Source of the DNA: Chrysaora quinquecirrha
Taxonomy: Eukaryota; Cnidaria; Scyphozoa; Semaeostomeae; Pelagiidae
Assembly: GCA_014526335.1 (NCBI GenBank)
Contig: JACTAT010000049.1
Location: forward strand, 310,001 to 374,000
DNA length: 64,000 nt
Reading direction: 5' to 3'
Each line of letters starts with the position of its first letter. The stretch's first letter is position 1. The notes below the pieces were generated by a model that searched no databases, was not told the origin of the DNA, and was given only the letters and a program-made list of their open reading frames with translations. Both the position numbers and the translations under genes were made by a program. Positions 47,832 through 59,146 of this stretch are shown here, in pieces.

Positions 47832-49066
47832 CTGTTGTAAAAATCTATTGCCTGCTTTGTTCGTTCCTTCTGTTTTCTGCAGTGGACAGAGATATCCAAA
47901 TTTGCATTTTATAATGGCTTTCTCAATGAGTCTTTGAGGCATCTGTCCTTTCTGCATGTGTGGAATTGCAGTCTTTTCACATATGATTGAAGAACATCGA
48001 CCATTGGTTCACTGCCATCTCATCTTGGTAATTCAGTACAAACGACTTTGTCTGGAATTGTTCCTTCTTTGCACCAAACTACCATGTGTGTATGAATGGC
48101 TCCTCTGCTTTGAAATTCTTGTCTCGACCAGTAGTCTACTACTTCTCTGAGAGGGCCATTTTTGTCTAGCATTATCTTTTTTCTGAACAACTTCAGCCTG
48201 TTGTGATATGCTTCTGCAGTTTCAACTGAATAGTCTTTGCCTGGGTAGATTTCATTTTTCTCCCAATGTGCTTCAACTGGTCTTTCTTGTTGATCATGTC
48301 CAGGACAATTTTGAATGAAGTTTTGAATTTCGCTCCAATTGTCATTTTGTGTCAGCCTCATAAAGAAAGTAGGTGTACCAAGCTTTCTATTCATTGCTAA
48401 CAGATCTAGCTTGCTTTGCCAATAATGTTTTGATGCTGGCATAGTTGCAGGAACAATCTGGCCTAGTTTTTCATGAACGAGTTGCTGTTTGGGTCTTTCA
48501 TTTTGTCAGCTGTTAGTTCCTCTTTTCCACCAGTTATTTTTGCTTTTCTTGCTTGTGCAACATAGAACAATCGTTCCTTGATTAGTCTGTCATAGAAATT
48601 GTATGAATATGTGGCATCTTTGCGCCATCTGCCACCATAATTGAAGAGTCTGTGCTTGAGGTACTCTCCTTGCTTAAGAACGCTTCCTCTTGTCCACCCT
48701 CCGTTTACGAATGGAAAGAGGTGTGGAAGTACTTTTGCTTCTAGGAATGGATCAGTATAAGATACCTTTGTTAGGTCGTTGAGCTCTTTTATTGTTTTAC
48801 TTATATCAGGAATCGGATGTTGAAGTCCTGCAACATCAGAAGAGAAGTCAATATGTGGTATCTTGTCAGGTTCATTCAAATTGATTACGATTCCCGTAAG
48901 TTCATCTTTCAAATGATGCTTGAGGTTATAATCATTGCTGTCTATGAAGTTGCTGGCATCATTCAAGTGTACAATTTTCTCTGGATTGTATCTGTACAAT
49001 GTGTCGTAATTTGAATAGAACTTTTTATTAAGTCTATTTATACAACGCAGTGTTTTAAGTGCTTTT
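47832..49066 (-). pseudogene. Helitron N domain and HUH Rep
   Basis: In order: YRYNPEKIVHLNDAS, DPFLEAKVLPHLFPFVNGGW, RLFNYGGRWRKDATYSY, then after a shift at ~48460 MPASKHYWQSKLDLLAMNRK, GTPTFFMRLTQNDNW and the HUH motif RGAIHTHMVVW (near 48090). After a further shift come LIEKAIIKCKFGYLCP and FLQQRCDE, where the insertion lies. HUH Rep nicks and joins single-stranded DNA. At least three frame changes make it inactive as read. Confidence 0.9.
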
Positions 49067-50103
49067 TTACAGATGTGTTTGACTCACTTTCGTTTTTGCT
49101 GTATCATCTGTGTCTTTGGCTATCATGAAACCATACATTCCATAGTATTGATCGTCAAACTTTTGCATTATACGTAGATAGCCCTGAAAATGATCCCATA
49201 CTTTGAGTCGATCATTTCTTTGTTTCACTCTTCTGTTGATGATTCCAGCCAACGATATTTGTGCAAGCTCATATGGCTTCTTGAGAACTTTTAATGCTGC
49301 TGGTACGTACCAAACACCAGTTTCAGGATCTGCACAGTTGTACAACTCTGCAGGTCCATTTTTACAATTTCTGCATGCAAGATAATTGCCTGCCTTATCT
49401 GTGTATAACTGCAGCTTCAAATATGGGAATAGCAGTGCTGCTGGTGCTACGTCAATGTCTAGAAGCCGTGGATCTATTTTGTATATTTCCTGGTTTTTTC
49501 TATTTTTGACGAGCATCCGTCCACAGTTGTAGCAGACGTATGCGAATATTGATTTACTGGCATGTTTTTCAGCAACCAATTTCATTTTGGGAAGCTTTTT
49601 AGGATCTGAAGTAAGATTGTGACGTCGTTTTGATTTTTCTTGAGACTTGTTTGCTTTAGTTGTACACTTGTCGTGTTGTTCACCAAGTGTGCAATCATCT
49701 TTTTGGTCCACTTGCTTTTTCTGTTTTTCTGCTTTACTACTTTATTTCTGTTCACGAAAGGACTTATTGTACTGTCTTTCTTTACCCTTTTAGCTGTTCA
49801 TGTTTTCACATTGGTGATTTCAGTGTTAAACACATTCTTTTGCTTTGTGGTTACATTTCCTAGGTTTTCATTACTTGAAATAGCCATTGATTCGCATTGT
49901 TTCAATTTTGAGAGTTTTATTTTAAGTGCTCCTTTGCTAACTTTACTTTCAGGAAACACCTTCATCCACTCATCATGAACAATGTCTATGGCTGGCTTTA
50001 TGACACCATGCTTGGTTTGATGTGCTGCTATTTTGTTACATTTAAAGAGTTTCTGAATCAGGTCATCCGTCCATTGCAATTGCTTTTGTTTCTTCATTTC
50101 GAC
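49067..50103 (-). pseudogene. Helitron N-terminal region: SANT-like and Cys-rich fingers
   Basis: The likely start ATG is at 50097, six bases after an acceptor-like TTATAATCTTAG. The first ~100 residues read MKKQKQLQWTDDLIQKLFKC and KVSKGALKIKLSKLKQ, like a Myb/SANT-type helix bundle. After a frame break near 49750-49800, the 49711-49067 frame is basic, then has YVCYNCGRMLV and YLACRNC Cys pairs, and VWYVPAALKVLKKPYELAQ as in Helitron-associated N-terminal domains. The start and the break make an intact product unlikely. Confidence 0.65.
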
Positions 50104-50556
50104 CTAAGATTATAAATCCGTCTAAAGTACTCAAAAACAGCTAACTGAGGAAAGATTTTTTTAGAACATAAAAATCAATAGTATCGACAAGTTGTGCACA
50201 TCCTCTTTTCAAATGTAAGCGAAATCATTTTTAAAAGGAGAAGGAAAACGGAAACTATTTTTTTGAAAGTACCACTTAATTTAAACCAGCATTAAGCAAG
50301 TTTTGTGACTTCCTTCAACTAATTCAAATATTTCAATAACAGACATTATTTAAAAGGATTTGCACTCATTCTGAAAGGGCAACCTAATGACGAATAACAA
50401 ATCGCGCATACGCATATCCTGTCATCAGTTCTAAGTATTTCAATCAAAAAACTGCTATTTCGATGACTTCTATACACTCGAAAGCAGAAAGATAATAGCA
50501 ATAAATCAATGAACAAATAGTAATGACCACTCTAATATAAGAGGAGTATAACTTAC

Positions 50557-51509
50557 GATGGTAATAATGATCCTTCACTTTTAAGGCGAATGTTCGAAAT
50601 GAAAAGTAACCTGAAAAAGAATAATTTAGCATGATAGAACAAATATTAGCTTATTCTGCCCTCGAAATCTCATGCCCTCCTTGCAGAGAAATAGCAATAA
50701 ATAAATCGTAATTACCCCCCTCTTTTATAAAAGGAGTATAACTTACGATAGTAATAATGCTCCTTCACTTGTAAGGCCAATGTTCCAAATAAAAAGTAAC
50801 CTAAAAAAGAATAATTAACCATGATAGAACATACATTACCTTATTCTCTCCTCGAAATCACCAATAACCTCTCACCCAGTCTAACAAAAAACTATTACCA
50901 AATCAGACAACAACTCCTCACCAAATGTAGCAAATAAGTTTTATCAAAGCACACAAACAACCTCTCAGCCAATCTAACTAAAAACTATTATCAAATCACA
51001 CAATAATCCCTCGCCAAATCTAACAAAATAGTTTTATCAAATCACACAACAACCCCTCAGCAGCCCTTGGTTAGAAGTAACCAAAAAAGTATTATAAAAT
51101 CTGGCAGCATGCAATAAAATAAACTAAGTATAATAATTACTTAATAAATTGCAAACAAAATATTTGGTATTGTAGAGTGAGAAACTCACAGTGATTAAAA
51201 TTCTCTTTCGTTCCAAGGCCAATGATTAAAATGATGAACAACCTGTAAGAGAATTGTGAGAAATTATGAATATACAGCAACTGATATCAATTGAGTGAAA
51301 CTAATCTTTTTAAATCATGGAATATAAGACTCCTCTATTCAAAAACAGGGCAGAAAAAACAATTAAAAAATAAGAGCAAAGTTATAATAATTAAAAAATT
51401 TTGCTTGCATCCTATCTGATTGCACCCTCCTTAAAGAATGGGCGGAATAACTTACAATTACAGAGATTTCCTTTCACTTGTAAAGCAAATGTGTGAATCG
51501 ATAAGTAAC
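50557..51509 (-). repeat. Four ~54-bp exon-like modules with splice consensus
   Basis: Minus-strand modules 51509-51456, 51242-51190, 50800-50747 and 50610-50557 measure 54, 53, 54 and 54 bp. Each is preceded by a pyrimidine-rich tract ending in CAG or TAG, begins GTTA or GTTG, and is followed directly by GTAAGT or GTGAGT. They are clearly related to one another; flanks are also partly similar (between the last two, agtataactta and cctgaaaaagaat-like phrases recur). They lie upstream of the Helitron ORF on the same strand, whose first ATG also follows an acceptor. No single codon frame stays open in all four, so they may be duplicated 5'-leader exons. Confidence 0.65.
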
Positions 51510-52215
51510 CTAGAAAGAATGAAGATAAATTACCAATAAAAAGTAATTGCTGTGTATTCAGTAACATTTAGTAGATAAAAGATTCTTGAATATGACATGT
51601 ATTGACAGAGAAAAACAGCACCAAAACTATTCAGAAATAAGGACCCCTAACGTAGTCTAAGAAAAGAGTATTATGAAATCACCAACAACTCCTCGCCCAA
51701 TCTAATAAAATAGTATTTTCAAATCACCAACAACCCCTCACCCAATATAACAAAAAAGTTTTATGAAATGACACAACAACCCCTCACCCAATCTAACTAA
51801 ATAGTATCATCCAATCACCAACAACCCCTCACCCAATATAACAAAAAAGTTTTATGAAATGACACAACAACCCCTCACCCAATCTAACAAAATAGCATCA
51901 TCAAATCCCAACAACCCCTCACCCAATATAACAAAAAAGTATCATGAAATGACACAACAACCCCTCACCCAATCTAACAAAATATTATCATCAAATCACC
52001 AACAACCCCTCAACCAATATAACAAAAAAGTATTATGAAATGACACAACAACCTCTCACCCAATGTAACACAATAGTGTCATCAAATCAGCAACAACCCC
52101 TCACCCAATATAACAAAAAAGTATTATGAAATGACACAACAACCCCTCACCCAATCTAACAAAATAGTATCATCAAATCACCAAGCACCCCTCACCAAAT
52201 CTAACAAAAGAGTAT
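50860..52215. repeat. Two-phase minisatellite, ~43-bp motif in ~87-bp dimers
   Basis: The motif caacaacccctcacccaat followed by ctaacaaaatagtatcatcaa alternates with ataacaaaaaagtattatgaa. Between 51650 and 52215 the dimer is nearly continuous. Diverged single motifs occur at 50870-51060. A short block of the same motif is found in the insertion at 47448-47660. There are no unique spacers of constant size, so this is a satellite and not a CRISPR. Confidence 0.9.
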
Positions 52216-52479
52216 TATCAATTTTTTTTATAAGCAATAAAATCGACAAATACAGACAAGAGATAAACTAATATAACATAATTGTGCTATTCATGGCAGG
52301 AATAGACACGTGGTCATCGAGTTCCCTGCATGAATAACACTCACAATAAATATTAATTAAAGATAGTTTATCAAAAAGAAATGGTACAAATAACAACATT
52401 ATAATAAATACACTACAAAACAAAGACTACAAAGGGGCTGCAAAAATTGAAAAAATGATAACCTGGAACATCTTATGGG

Positions 52480-52750
52480 GCATAAAGTCTGCTCCCGGAG
52501 CCTTTAAACAGGTGTCCAAGGAAACAATCCGATAGTTACTTTTCACTGCCTGCTACCTTTCTTGTGGATAGGTATTATGTTTGCTTTTTTCAAAATTAAG
52601 GGGTAGACTCCCGTCTCAAGGCTTTTTTCAAAGATCAGGCACAATGGCTCTACTATAGCATTGTCACAAATTTTGATCATAGAAATCGACATATTATTAA
52701 ACCCATGGGCTTTTTTAATATCCAGTGTTCGAATAAGTGCAAGAACAAAT
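52480..52750 (-). pseudogene. LINE reverse transcriptase N-terminal fragment
   Basis: Minus-strand translation reads LALIRTLDIKKAHGFNNMSI, MIKICDNAIVEPLCLIFEKS and GVYPLILKKANIIPIHKKG, then after a shift NYRIVSLDTCLK. This is the fingers/palm start of a Jockey/RTE/CR1-type RT. The catalytic motifs that should follow are missing, and nothing upstream is recognised. It is a short relic between the satellite block and the PolB remnant. Confidence 0.75.
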
Positions 52751-53082
52751 TACGAAAATCTAACGTGGTACCCGCATACCAGTACTTAAAAACAAGCATC
52801 CCTGAGAGTAAATGAAGAAACACAATCTATAAATAATCCTGCTCGCAAACCAAACAAAAACAAAATCTTTGACACCACCGATTTTGGAATTTATTTAGGG
52901 ACATAAAAAGTTAATTGAGTTTCTTAAATTATTAAGAAAAATCAAAAGAAAAACCGTGAGCAACAAAAAAAAGTTTCTGTTTTGATTGCAAAAGGAAAAG
53001 ACGATAGTAGAGAAATTGAACAAAGACATTCATGAGCAGAGACTAAAGTCTAAAACACAAACAAAATCACCTAGATTGAAAG

Positions 53083-55695
53083 TCATTCCTCATCCTTTTC
53101 GTGTTTTTCTTCGTCTTCGGACACTCCAGACACGCTGACCACATCCTCAGCATCAATGTGCAGCTTTTCGAGAACGTTTTTGAAATCTTCTTCATCCGAA
53201 AAATAGTGGATTCTGGATAATTTCGGATAATAGATTCTGGATAATAGATTCTGGATAATTTCGGTAATTATCATCTTCAGGTTCTAACAAGCATTGCTGA
53301 TTTCTAGTTCAGTATTCCATTTCTTCATCATCGTTATGAAAACCACCATCTTCATCATCACCATCATCATCATTGAATAGATTTTCATCGTTAGCAAGAT
53401 TATCATTGATAACCATATCTTCCACTTCAACAACATTTAATGTCTCCTCAATTACTCCATCCATTTGCAATATATATCTCCTTGCGAATTTTTTCGTATT
53501 TACAAAGTCTGCTGTGTCTAGATTACCAGCCAAGTTAGCTAAAGATGTGTTTAAAAAGTCAAGAGAATCAACAAATGTTATACCACTAGAGAATTTCTTT
53601 CTTTCATTGTCAAATCTGTTTGCTACTTTCATGGTGATAAACTTTTCACCAGATCTTGCAATGACTTTCACTCTCTGATCTTTCATTCTTTCAGTATAAA
53701 ATGAGAGTCGTATCCTGTCAGATTAATAATACAAGGAATTTTATAGGTTTTTGGTCTGATCATAAATTCATTCATACATATTATAGAAACACAAATTATT
53801 TCCCCGAAACAAAACTAATTCAGTTTACAATTGATAGTAATAACATTAATTGACAGTAGAATTTTCCGAAATCCTACCAGTTATATGGCAGTGATCATGG
53901 ACTTTAATCCTACTTTGATCTTCTCATGAAAACAGTGAATTACAGACAAAACAACCTGTGGCTGATTGAAGGAGCTGTTTTTGCTCATCTGTTAAGTCTT
54001 TCATTGGCTCTATGCGCTTATATATATCACAAATCATGTCTTCTTCTACCTTCTCTAGAAAAACGTCAATACAGTCCACACCATGGTATGTTACAGTTCT
54101 TTCTGGGAATCGCTCATCGGTTGAAACAATTTTGTAGCAGAAACTGATTGGTAAATGTTCCTGATATTTTGCATCATCATCTTTTTCAATTAAAGCAGAT
54201 TCAAAATCAGCATAAATCACAAACGGGACTTTCATTTGTTTTTTTTAAATGAGTTGAACTTAAATTTTTCTGCTTCTTTTTGAGGTTTCATATTTTTGTT
54301 TGTTTTCTTTGCAAAAATTGTTGTTTGTTTTCCATGTTCTTTACAAATTTTCACGTGTTTTATCCAATATATTTTGATTTCGGCAACTGTGTAAACAATA
54401 ATGGCAATAGTAGAGCTCTCTATATTGATTTCCATCAAGTCCCAACAGCAGTCTGCTCATTGACTTAATTAAACAGTAATGAGAGTTGCCTTGTTTGTCA
54501 AGAAGCAATAGTAGATTAACATGATTTACGGCATCTAGTTTCTCTGTGATTCACGCTGCATGAACTCCTTTGTCAAAGAGAAAAGCTGAAATGTTGTTGT
54601 TTGGTTCGAATACATCAATTTCCTGGAGCTTGACAGGAAAATTCAATCCATCCAAATCCAATGCTTCATGAAACTGAACATACTTTGTCACTCGATGGTG
54701 ATTGGACCAAACAAAGCATTCTTGGTCATTATTCTGAACATTTATGACAGCTTTTTTTTTGCAAGTTTCTTTGGAGTAGGAATGTAACTACCTCCTTTCA
54801 CCGCATTATAATCAAAGAAGGAAATTTTACATTCCATGATTTTTTCGAGAACCCAACCGCTGCCTTCATGCTCAAAGTTTTCAATGTCTTCCAAGATTTT
54901 CTTTACAGATGCTTTCACACTTGATTCCACTCTCTCAGGACCATGCTTGAGCTGTGAAACAAATTTGAGCGAAACACTATTGCAGGATCTGTCTTGATGC
55001 TCTCTTCCAAAGCCCTCTTGAGTATCGCTTCTACTGCACTGTAATATTTTATTGCTTGCTTATGACTCTTTGTTTCAGTGTAAACAATTTCAACTATTTC
55101 ATCAAATGATTCTTCAACCTCAGCCTCATTGCCAACATCTAATTTCTCAACCTGAAAAAATGTAAATAAATGAGTAATGAATAGAAAAAAAACATCAAAA
55201 TCATTTGCAGGTCAAAAGATAAGAAAAAAGCATGCCCAGACATGTAGATCAAGCGTCAAAACCCATGACTGTATCCGTGCAAAAATGCTCCACAAAATTT
55301 TGGCGGGAAAAATCGCAGCAGGGAAGTGCACCAGCAAAGGTTGAATCAGGGTCGAGTTGAATCATAACATGGCGTCAAAACATAGTTTCTACATGGATTG
55401 ATAAATCCAAATCAAACATATTCTCATCAAAATGTAATCTTTGAAAGTGAAATATATTACTATTGAATATATATAACTTACTTTGAAGGCTTTATCATCA
55501 AAGCATTTTGTTTTTCGTCTTCTCCGTTTTTCTCCTCCTTCCCTCCTCCAACCTGGTCAGTACAAATTCTCATGTGATACATGAGATTCAGTTTCCTGCT
55601 GCACGTTTTGCCCATTTATCACAAAGGTATGATCTCTTTTTACTGTTTAAAGCACCATCATCATGATCATGCGTTGCTTTCCTCTTTGAATCCAT
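53083..55695 (-). pseudogene. C2H2-finger plus protein-primed-type DNA polymerase B remnant
   Basis: Exon 1 (55695-55482) begins MDSKRKATHDHDD, has a C2H2-like finger (YLCDK..GKTCSRKL, then HMRIC) and ends before GTAAGT. Exon 2 starts at 55151 after TTTTTTCAG. It shows a helical N region, GGSYIPTPKK, and after breaks VPFVIYADFES (exonuclease motif I, near 54200), CFVCNSLFS and VHDHCHITG (zinc-binding), and ITFVDSLDFLNTSLANL near 53595. The polymerase palm is missing; an Asp/Glu-rich tail follows to about 53310. The layout matches virus- and Polinton/adintovirus-like PolB genes integrated in invertebrate genomes. Several stops and shifts are present, and the gene is not functional as read. The 53083-53300 part is only weakly assigned. 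Confidence 0.7.
53205..53268. repeat. Short tandem repeat, ttctggataatttcgg
   Basis: Three overlapping copies of attctggataat with short linkers occur within about 60 bp, downstream of the PolB remnant. Confidence 0.8.
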
Positions 55696-55864
55696 CTTTG
55701 AATAAAACCTAAACACTTTATGCCTAAACAACAGAGAAACTTGTGATTTTATGTCCGACATCCATGTCTTGTGACCATTAACTGACTGTTTGAAATAGAA
55801 AAGATTGTTATGGCATGAACCACATGTTTTTTGTAAATCAAATCATGCTGACGGCTTGCAAGGT

Positions 55865-56295
55865 TAAAATAGCTATAATTGAATTATTTGTAATAGGATT
55901 ATTTCATAAGTATTATGATTTCCATTTTCACAAGGAAAATCTATGATTTCCATTTTCACAAGGTAAAATCTAAGAATTTGTTATTCACAAGGCCAAAACA
56001 GTTAAAATAGGATTATTTCATAATAGGATTATTTGTTAAGAATCTAGGATTTTGTTATTCACAAGTTCAAATCTAGGAATTCGTTATTCACAAGGCCAAA
56101 ACAGCCACAGAATAGGATTATTTCTGAAGAATTATGATTTCGATTTTCACAAGGTCAAATCCAGGAATTCGTTATTCACAAGGCTAAAACAGTCATAATA
56201 GGATTATTTCTTAAGAATTTAGGATTTCGTTATTCACAAGGTCAAATCTAGGATTTCGTTATTCAAAAGGCCAAAACAGCCATAATAGGATTAAT
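55865..56295. repeat. Minisatellite in the divergent promoter region
   Basis: Irregular tandem copies of aggattatttc, then gaattcgttattcacaagg, then ccaaaacag recur about every 80-100 bp. The block sits in the ~710 bp between the divergently oriented PolB gene start (55695) and the plus-strand gene start (56408), so it overlaps whatever promoter they use. Confidence 0.85.
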
Positions 56296-56407
56296 GGCTC
56301 TGACAATAAATAGACGTGAATCTGCTCTTGAAATTCATTCAGTTCGTGAATCTGCCTCTTGGTGTTGTATTCGCTCGTGCTACTACTACAACTACTGAAA
56401 AAGAACC

Positions 56408-57443
56408 ATGTCTTCGTCAGACTCTGCTAATGCTGGCAAAACGGATGGAGGTAATGGTAAATATGAAACCTTGGATTCAGATGTATTCATGAGTACAATG
56501 CAGTGTAACAGCCTGGAGTCTCCTAATAATCAGGTAAGTCAATTATGTACTTGCAAAGCTTGTTCACTATAAATACTTGATCATATTGGGAAAATTCCCT
56601 GCGTAAATATAAACTGTTTTCTTATGTTTTTATTCTTTTTTCTTGTAGAATTACTTGACTGATTATAAGCTAGAAGTACGCCACTTTCGAGTCGATTCAG
56701 AATAGGAGAGCAAGTGGAAGAAAAGCATTCACTTTTGTCTTTACGACAAAGTAACTGACCACAATGATAGACCAATCCCATCCAAAATGAGCAAAGAATG
56801 CAAATTTTTACCCGCCAACTTTAAAAAGATGATGGCGGCACTGAGACAATGCTATGAAACTCTACAAGATTCTATTGTCAAAATCTTTGATCTCACTCGT
56901 TGGGCTTCAAATACAAATCTCAATTTTGAAGAAAAGAAGAAGATGTTTGTGTCTACTATCGACAAATACTTTTCAGAGACCCAAGGATGGTTTTCTGTTC
57001 CCATCCAGCACAAAGATATTGAGCAGGCCAAGAAAATCCTGAAGAACACCAGTAATAAGAAAGAATTAAAAGACAAGCTGGTCTACATGAACCAACTCGT
57101 TTCATTTACAAATCCAACCAACAAAAAGATGGAACAAGATGATTAAGCTATCTTTCTTGTAAAAAAAGAAATTAAAATGAAAGGAATCAGTGAACACTTT
57201 GAAGATTGGCTTTGGTTTGTTATCAATGCAAGAAGAGTTAACAATGAAACCAGATTTGTGAGCAATGCAAGAAATAATATAATGTTCACTTGTATTCAGA
57301 CTAGAGAGCTGTACAAATAATACATAAACCAGGACAACATATCGATGAAATGGCTGCCCATTGACTTTCAAAACTGGTCCAGTGTCATTCAAAATGATCC
57401 CTGCATTTCAAACATGATAGATCAAGTCTTTACTGATATGTAG
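56408..57443 (+). pseudogene. Unrecognised two-exon gene, convergent with a transposase
   Basis: Exon 1 (56408-56533) reads MSSSSDSANAGKTDGG and ends in CAG before GTAAGT. Exon 2 starts at 56649 after TTTCTTGTAG and stays in one frame to TAG at 57441, broken by TAG at 56703, TAA at 57144 and TAA at 57318. Parts are KKMMAALRQCYETLQDSIVK, YFSETQGWFSVPIQHKDIEQ, HFEDWLWFVINARRVNN and WLPIDFQNWSSVI. The product would be about 340 residues, helical and hydrophilic, with no domain I know. It ends 27 bp from the stop of the oppositely oriented transposase. It could be an accessory ORF of that transposon or a gene linked to the PolB element. Exon 2 from 56691 is triplicated. Confidence 0.5.
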
Positions 57444-57470
57444 AATGTTAAGTTCTCCAAATCCTCAGTT
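57145..57470. other. Convergent 3' ends of the unknown gene and transposase copy 1
   Basis: The plus-strand frame continues after its TAA at 57144 to TAG at 57441. The transposase stop TGA is on the other strand at 57471-57473, so transcripts of the two genes would end within 30 bp or overlap. The same arrangement recurs in copies 2 and 3. Confidence 0.6.
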
Positions 57471-59050
57471 TCAACACAGATCACACATTTTTCCACTTGA
57501 ACTCTTCCATGAACAGCTTTCATGGACCCAAGTTTTGCATTTGATGCAAAGAATCCAGTTTTCCCCTGGCTTGGAATCATGCAACCATTGGCCACACACA
57601 AAACACTCTGTATCTTTGCTGATACTGAAATATTTTTCTTTTTAAGCTTTTTCTTTTGAGATATGCCTTTCTTATCTTGTGCCAGTTTCTTGACATTTGC
57701 TTTTTCTCCTTTTGAGTAGCCTTTTGCACCACTTTCTTAACATTTTTGTTTTCTCCTTTTGCATGAAGCCTTTGCTGCCATTTTCTGAATCTCTGCTTCT
57801 TTCTCCTTTTTAGTAGCCTGAAGTTAATTTTTGTAAGGAGGGCTTGTAAGAATTTCTGACTGCTCTCCACCTCTTTTCTTTGGCATTTTGAGCTCTGGTA
57901 TTAGAATTAAATTGCTGAAATTCACTTCATCAGCTTTGCTTTCAATGATTGTAATGCTTCCAGCACCACCATGATCCATTTCTAAAGTATCTGATGTATC
58001 ACATACAGATACAGATAATGTATCATCAGCTGGCTGAGGAATGGCCACTTATTGATCTTCTGGAATTATGTTTTCATTGAATGGAACTATTCCACAAGCT
58101 TCAAACCCAGATTTTGCATTTTCCGGTGTGGCAGCTTTGTAGAATGCCTCTCCCAAAAAGTTCTCCAATCTGCTCAGGACAGATCCTTCTACCTTGATGG
58201 TGCCTCATCCACTTCCCACAAGCAGTATTAAAAGCAGATTTTAGTGGTTTGAAAAAGCTGCGATCTAGTGGCTGAAGTATGTGGTAAGCATGAGGAGGCA
58301 AGGACAGTATCAAAAGTCCTTTACTTCTGGCAAATTCAATCAGCTCAAAGTTTTGGTGTGAGATTGATGGCTATCAAGGATAAGAAGCACTTTTCTCTCC
58401 AGAGAGCAGTCTGTCTCTTTGACAAAATGCTGAACAAATTTGAAAAATAGATCTTTATCAATCCATCCGCTATCTGAACAGCCACCTATGGTAGCAACGG
58501 GTTTTTGATCAAGAAGCTCTGACTTCATTCTTTTTCACTTAAAAATTATCATTGGGGGGACATAATGTCCTGTGGAAACTTTGCCAAGAGAACAGTTGTG
58601 GTGCGACCTCTTTCTCCACTTGTTGCAGAAGAGACCACATGCTTACCCTTGGTAGACAGCACCTTCACAGGCTTGTGGACACATGTAAGACCAGACTCAT
58701 CACAATTGTAAATTCTACCAGGCTGAAGATCTTCAGTGTCAAGAATTTCTTTTGGATTTTTGAAGTACAAATCAATGGTCTCTTTGTTTATCCCAGAAAC
58801 CCTGTTAAGGGCTATGGTTTCTGGTTTACGGAGTGAAAGGTCTGGGTGCCGTTTTAATAAACCAGCAACAAAACAACGACCTGCCAGTCCCTTTTCTTCA
58901 TTGAATCGATGTTTTATTTTATTTTCGATGCAAAGTCAAAAACAATGCGTCTGAGGTCATTTATTGTAAGTCCATAAAACATTGAGTCCATGGATTGATG
59001 TAGCCTGCAAGCTCACCTTCTTGTTGCCTGCTCAGTGTAGTCTTGAATGA
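57471..59050 (-). pseudogene. pogo/Tigger-like transposase, copy 1 (5'-truncated)
   Basis: Minus-strand reading includes LKRHPDLSLRKPE, RIYNCDESGLTCVHKP (first catalytic Asp), KVLLILDSHQSHTK (second Asp) and HAYHILQPLDRSFFKPLKSA (third Asp), which makes a DDD triad of the DDE_1 superfamily. A Lys-rich segment follows, and a C-terminal PHD-like finger ends at 57471. Frames shift at several homopolymers, including a G6 run at 58555. The N-terminal helix-turn-helix is absent because the duplication junction cuts it off. Confidence 0.85.
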
Positions 59051-59146
59051 GTCGATTCAGAATAGGAGAGCAAGTGGAAGAAAAGCATTCACTTTTGTCT
59101 TTACGACAAAGTAACTGACCACAATGATAGACCAATCCCATCCAAA

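Larger units (their letters stand above)
44312..50103 (-). mobile_element. Helitron, Rep-helicase-OTU polyprotein, multiply broken
   Basis: Reading from 50103 down: SANT-like N-terminus, Cys-rich fingers, Helitron N domain, HUH Rep with two tyrosines, Pif1 helicase with motifs I-VI, then an OTU cysteine protease domain cut off by the LINE at ~44312. Helitrons move by rolling-circle replication using Rep and Pif1. The ORF is interrupted by several frameshifts, a stop in helicase motif VI, and a ~371-bp insertion at 47448-47818. TC and CTRR termini were not located; the 3' end may be lost beyond the LINE. Confidence 0.92.

Noticed and set aside
49640..49978. Long hydrophobic plus-strand ORF (112 residues)
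   Set aside because: It is the antisense shadow of the Lys-rich Helitron N-terminal region; poly-Phe/Leu composition comes from the complementary A-rich codons.
51650..52215. CRISPR-like regular repeat
   Set aside because: The motifs are contiguous, with two alternating variants and no unique spacers, in a clearly eukaryotic sequence. It is a minisatellite.
53373..53678. 101-residue plus-strand ORF
   Set aside because: Antisense shadow of the PolB remnant, which has recognisable motifs on the other strand.
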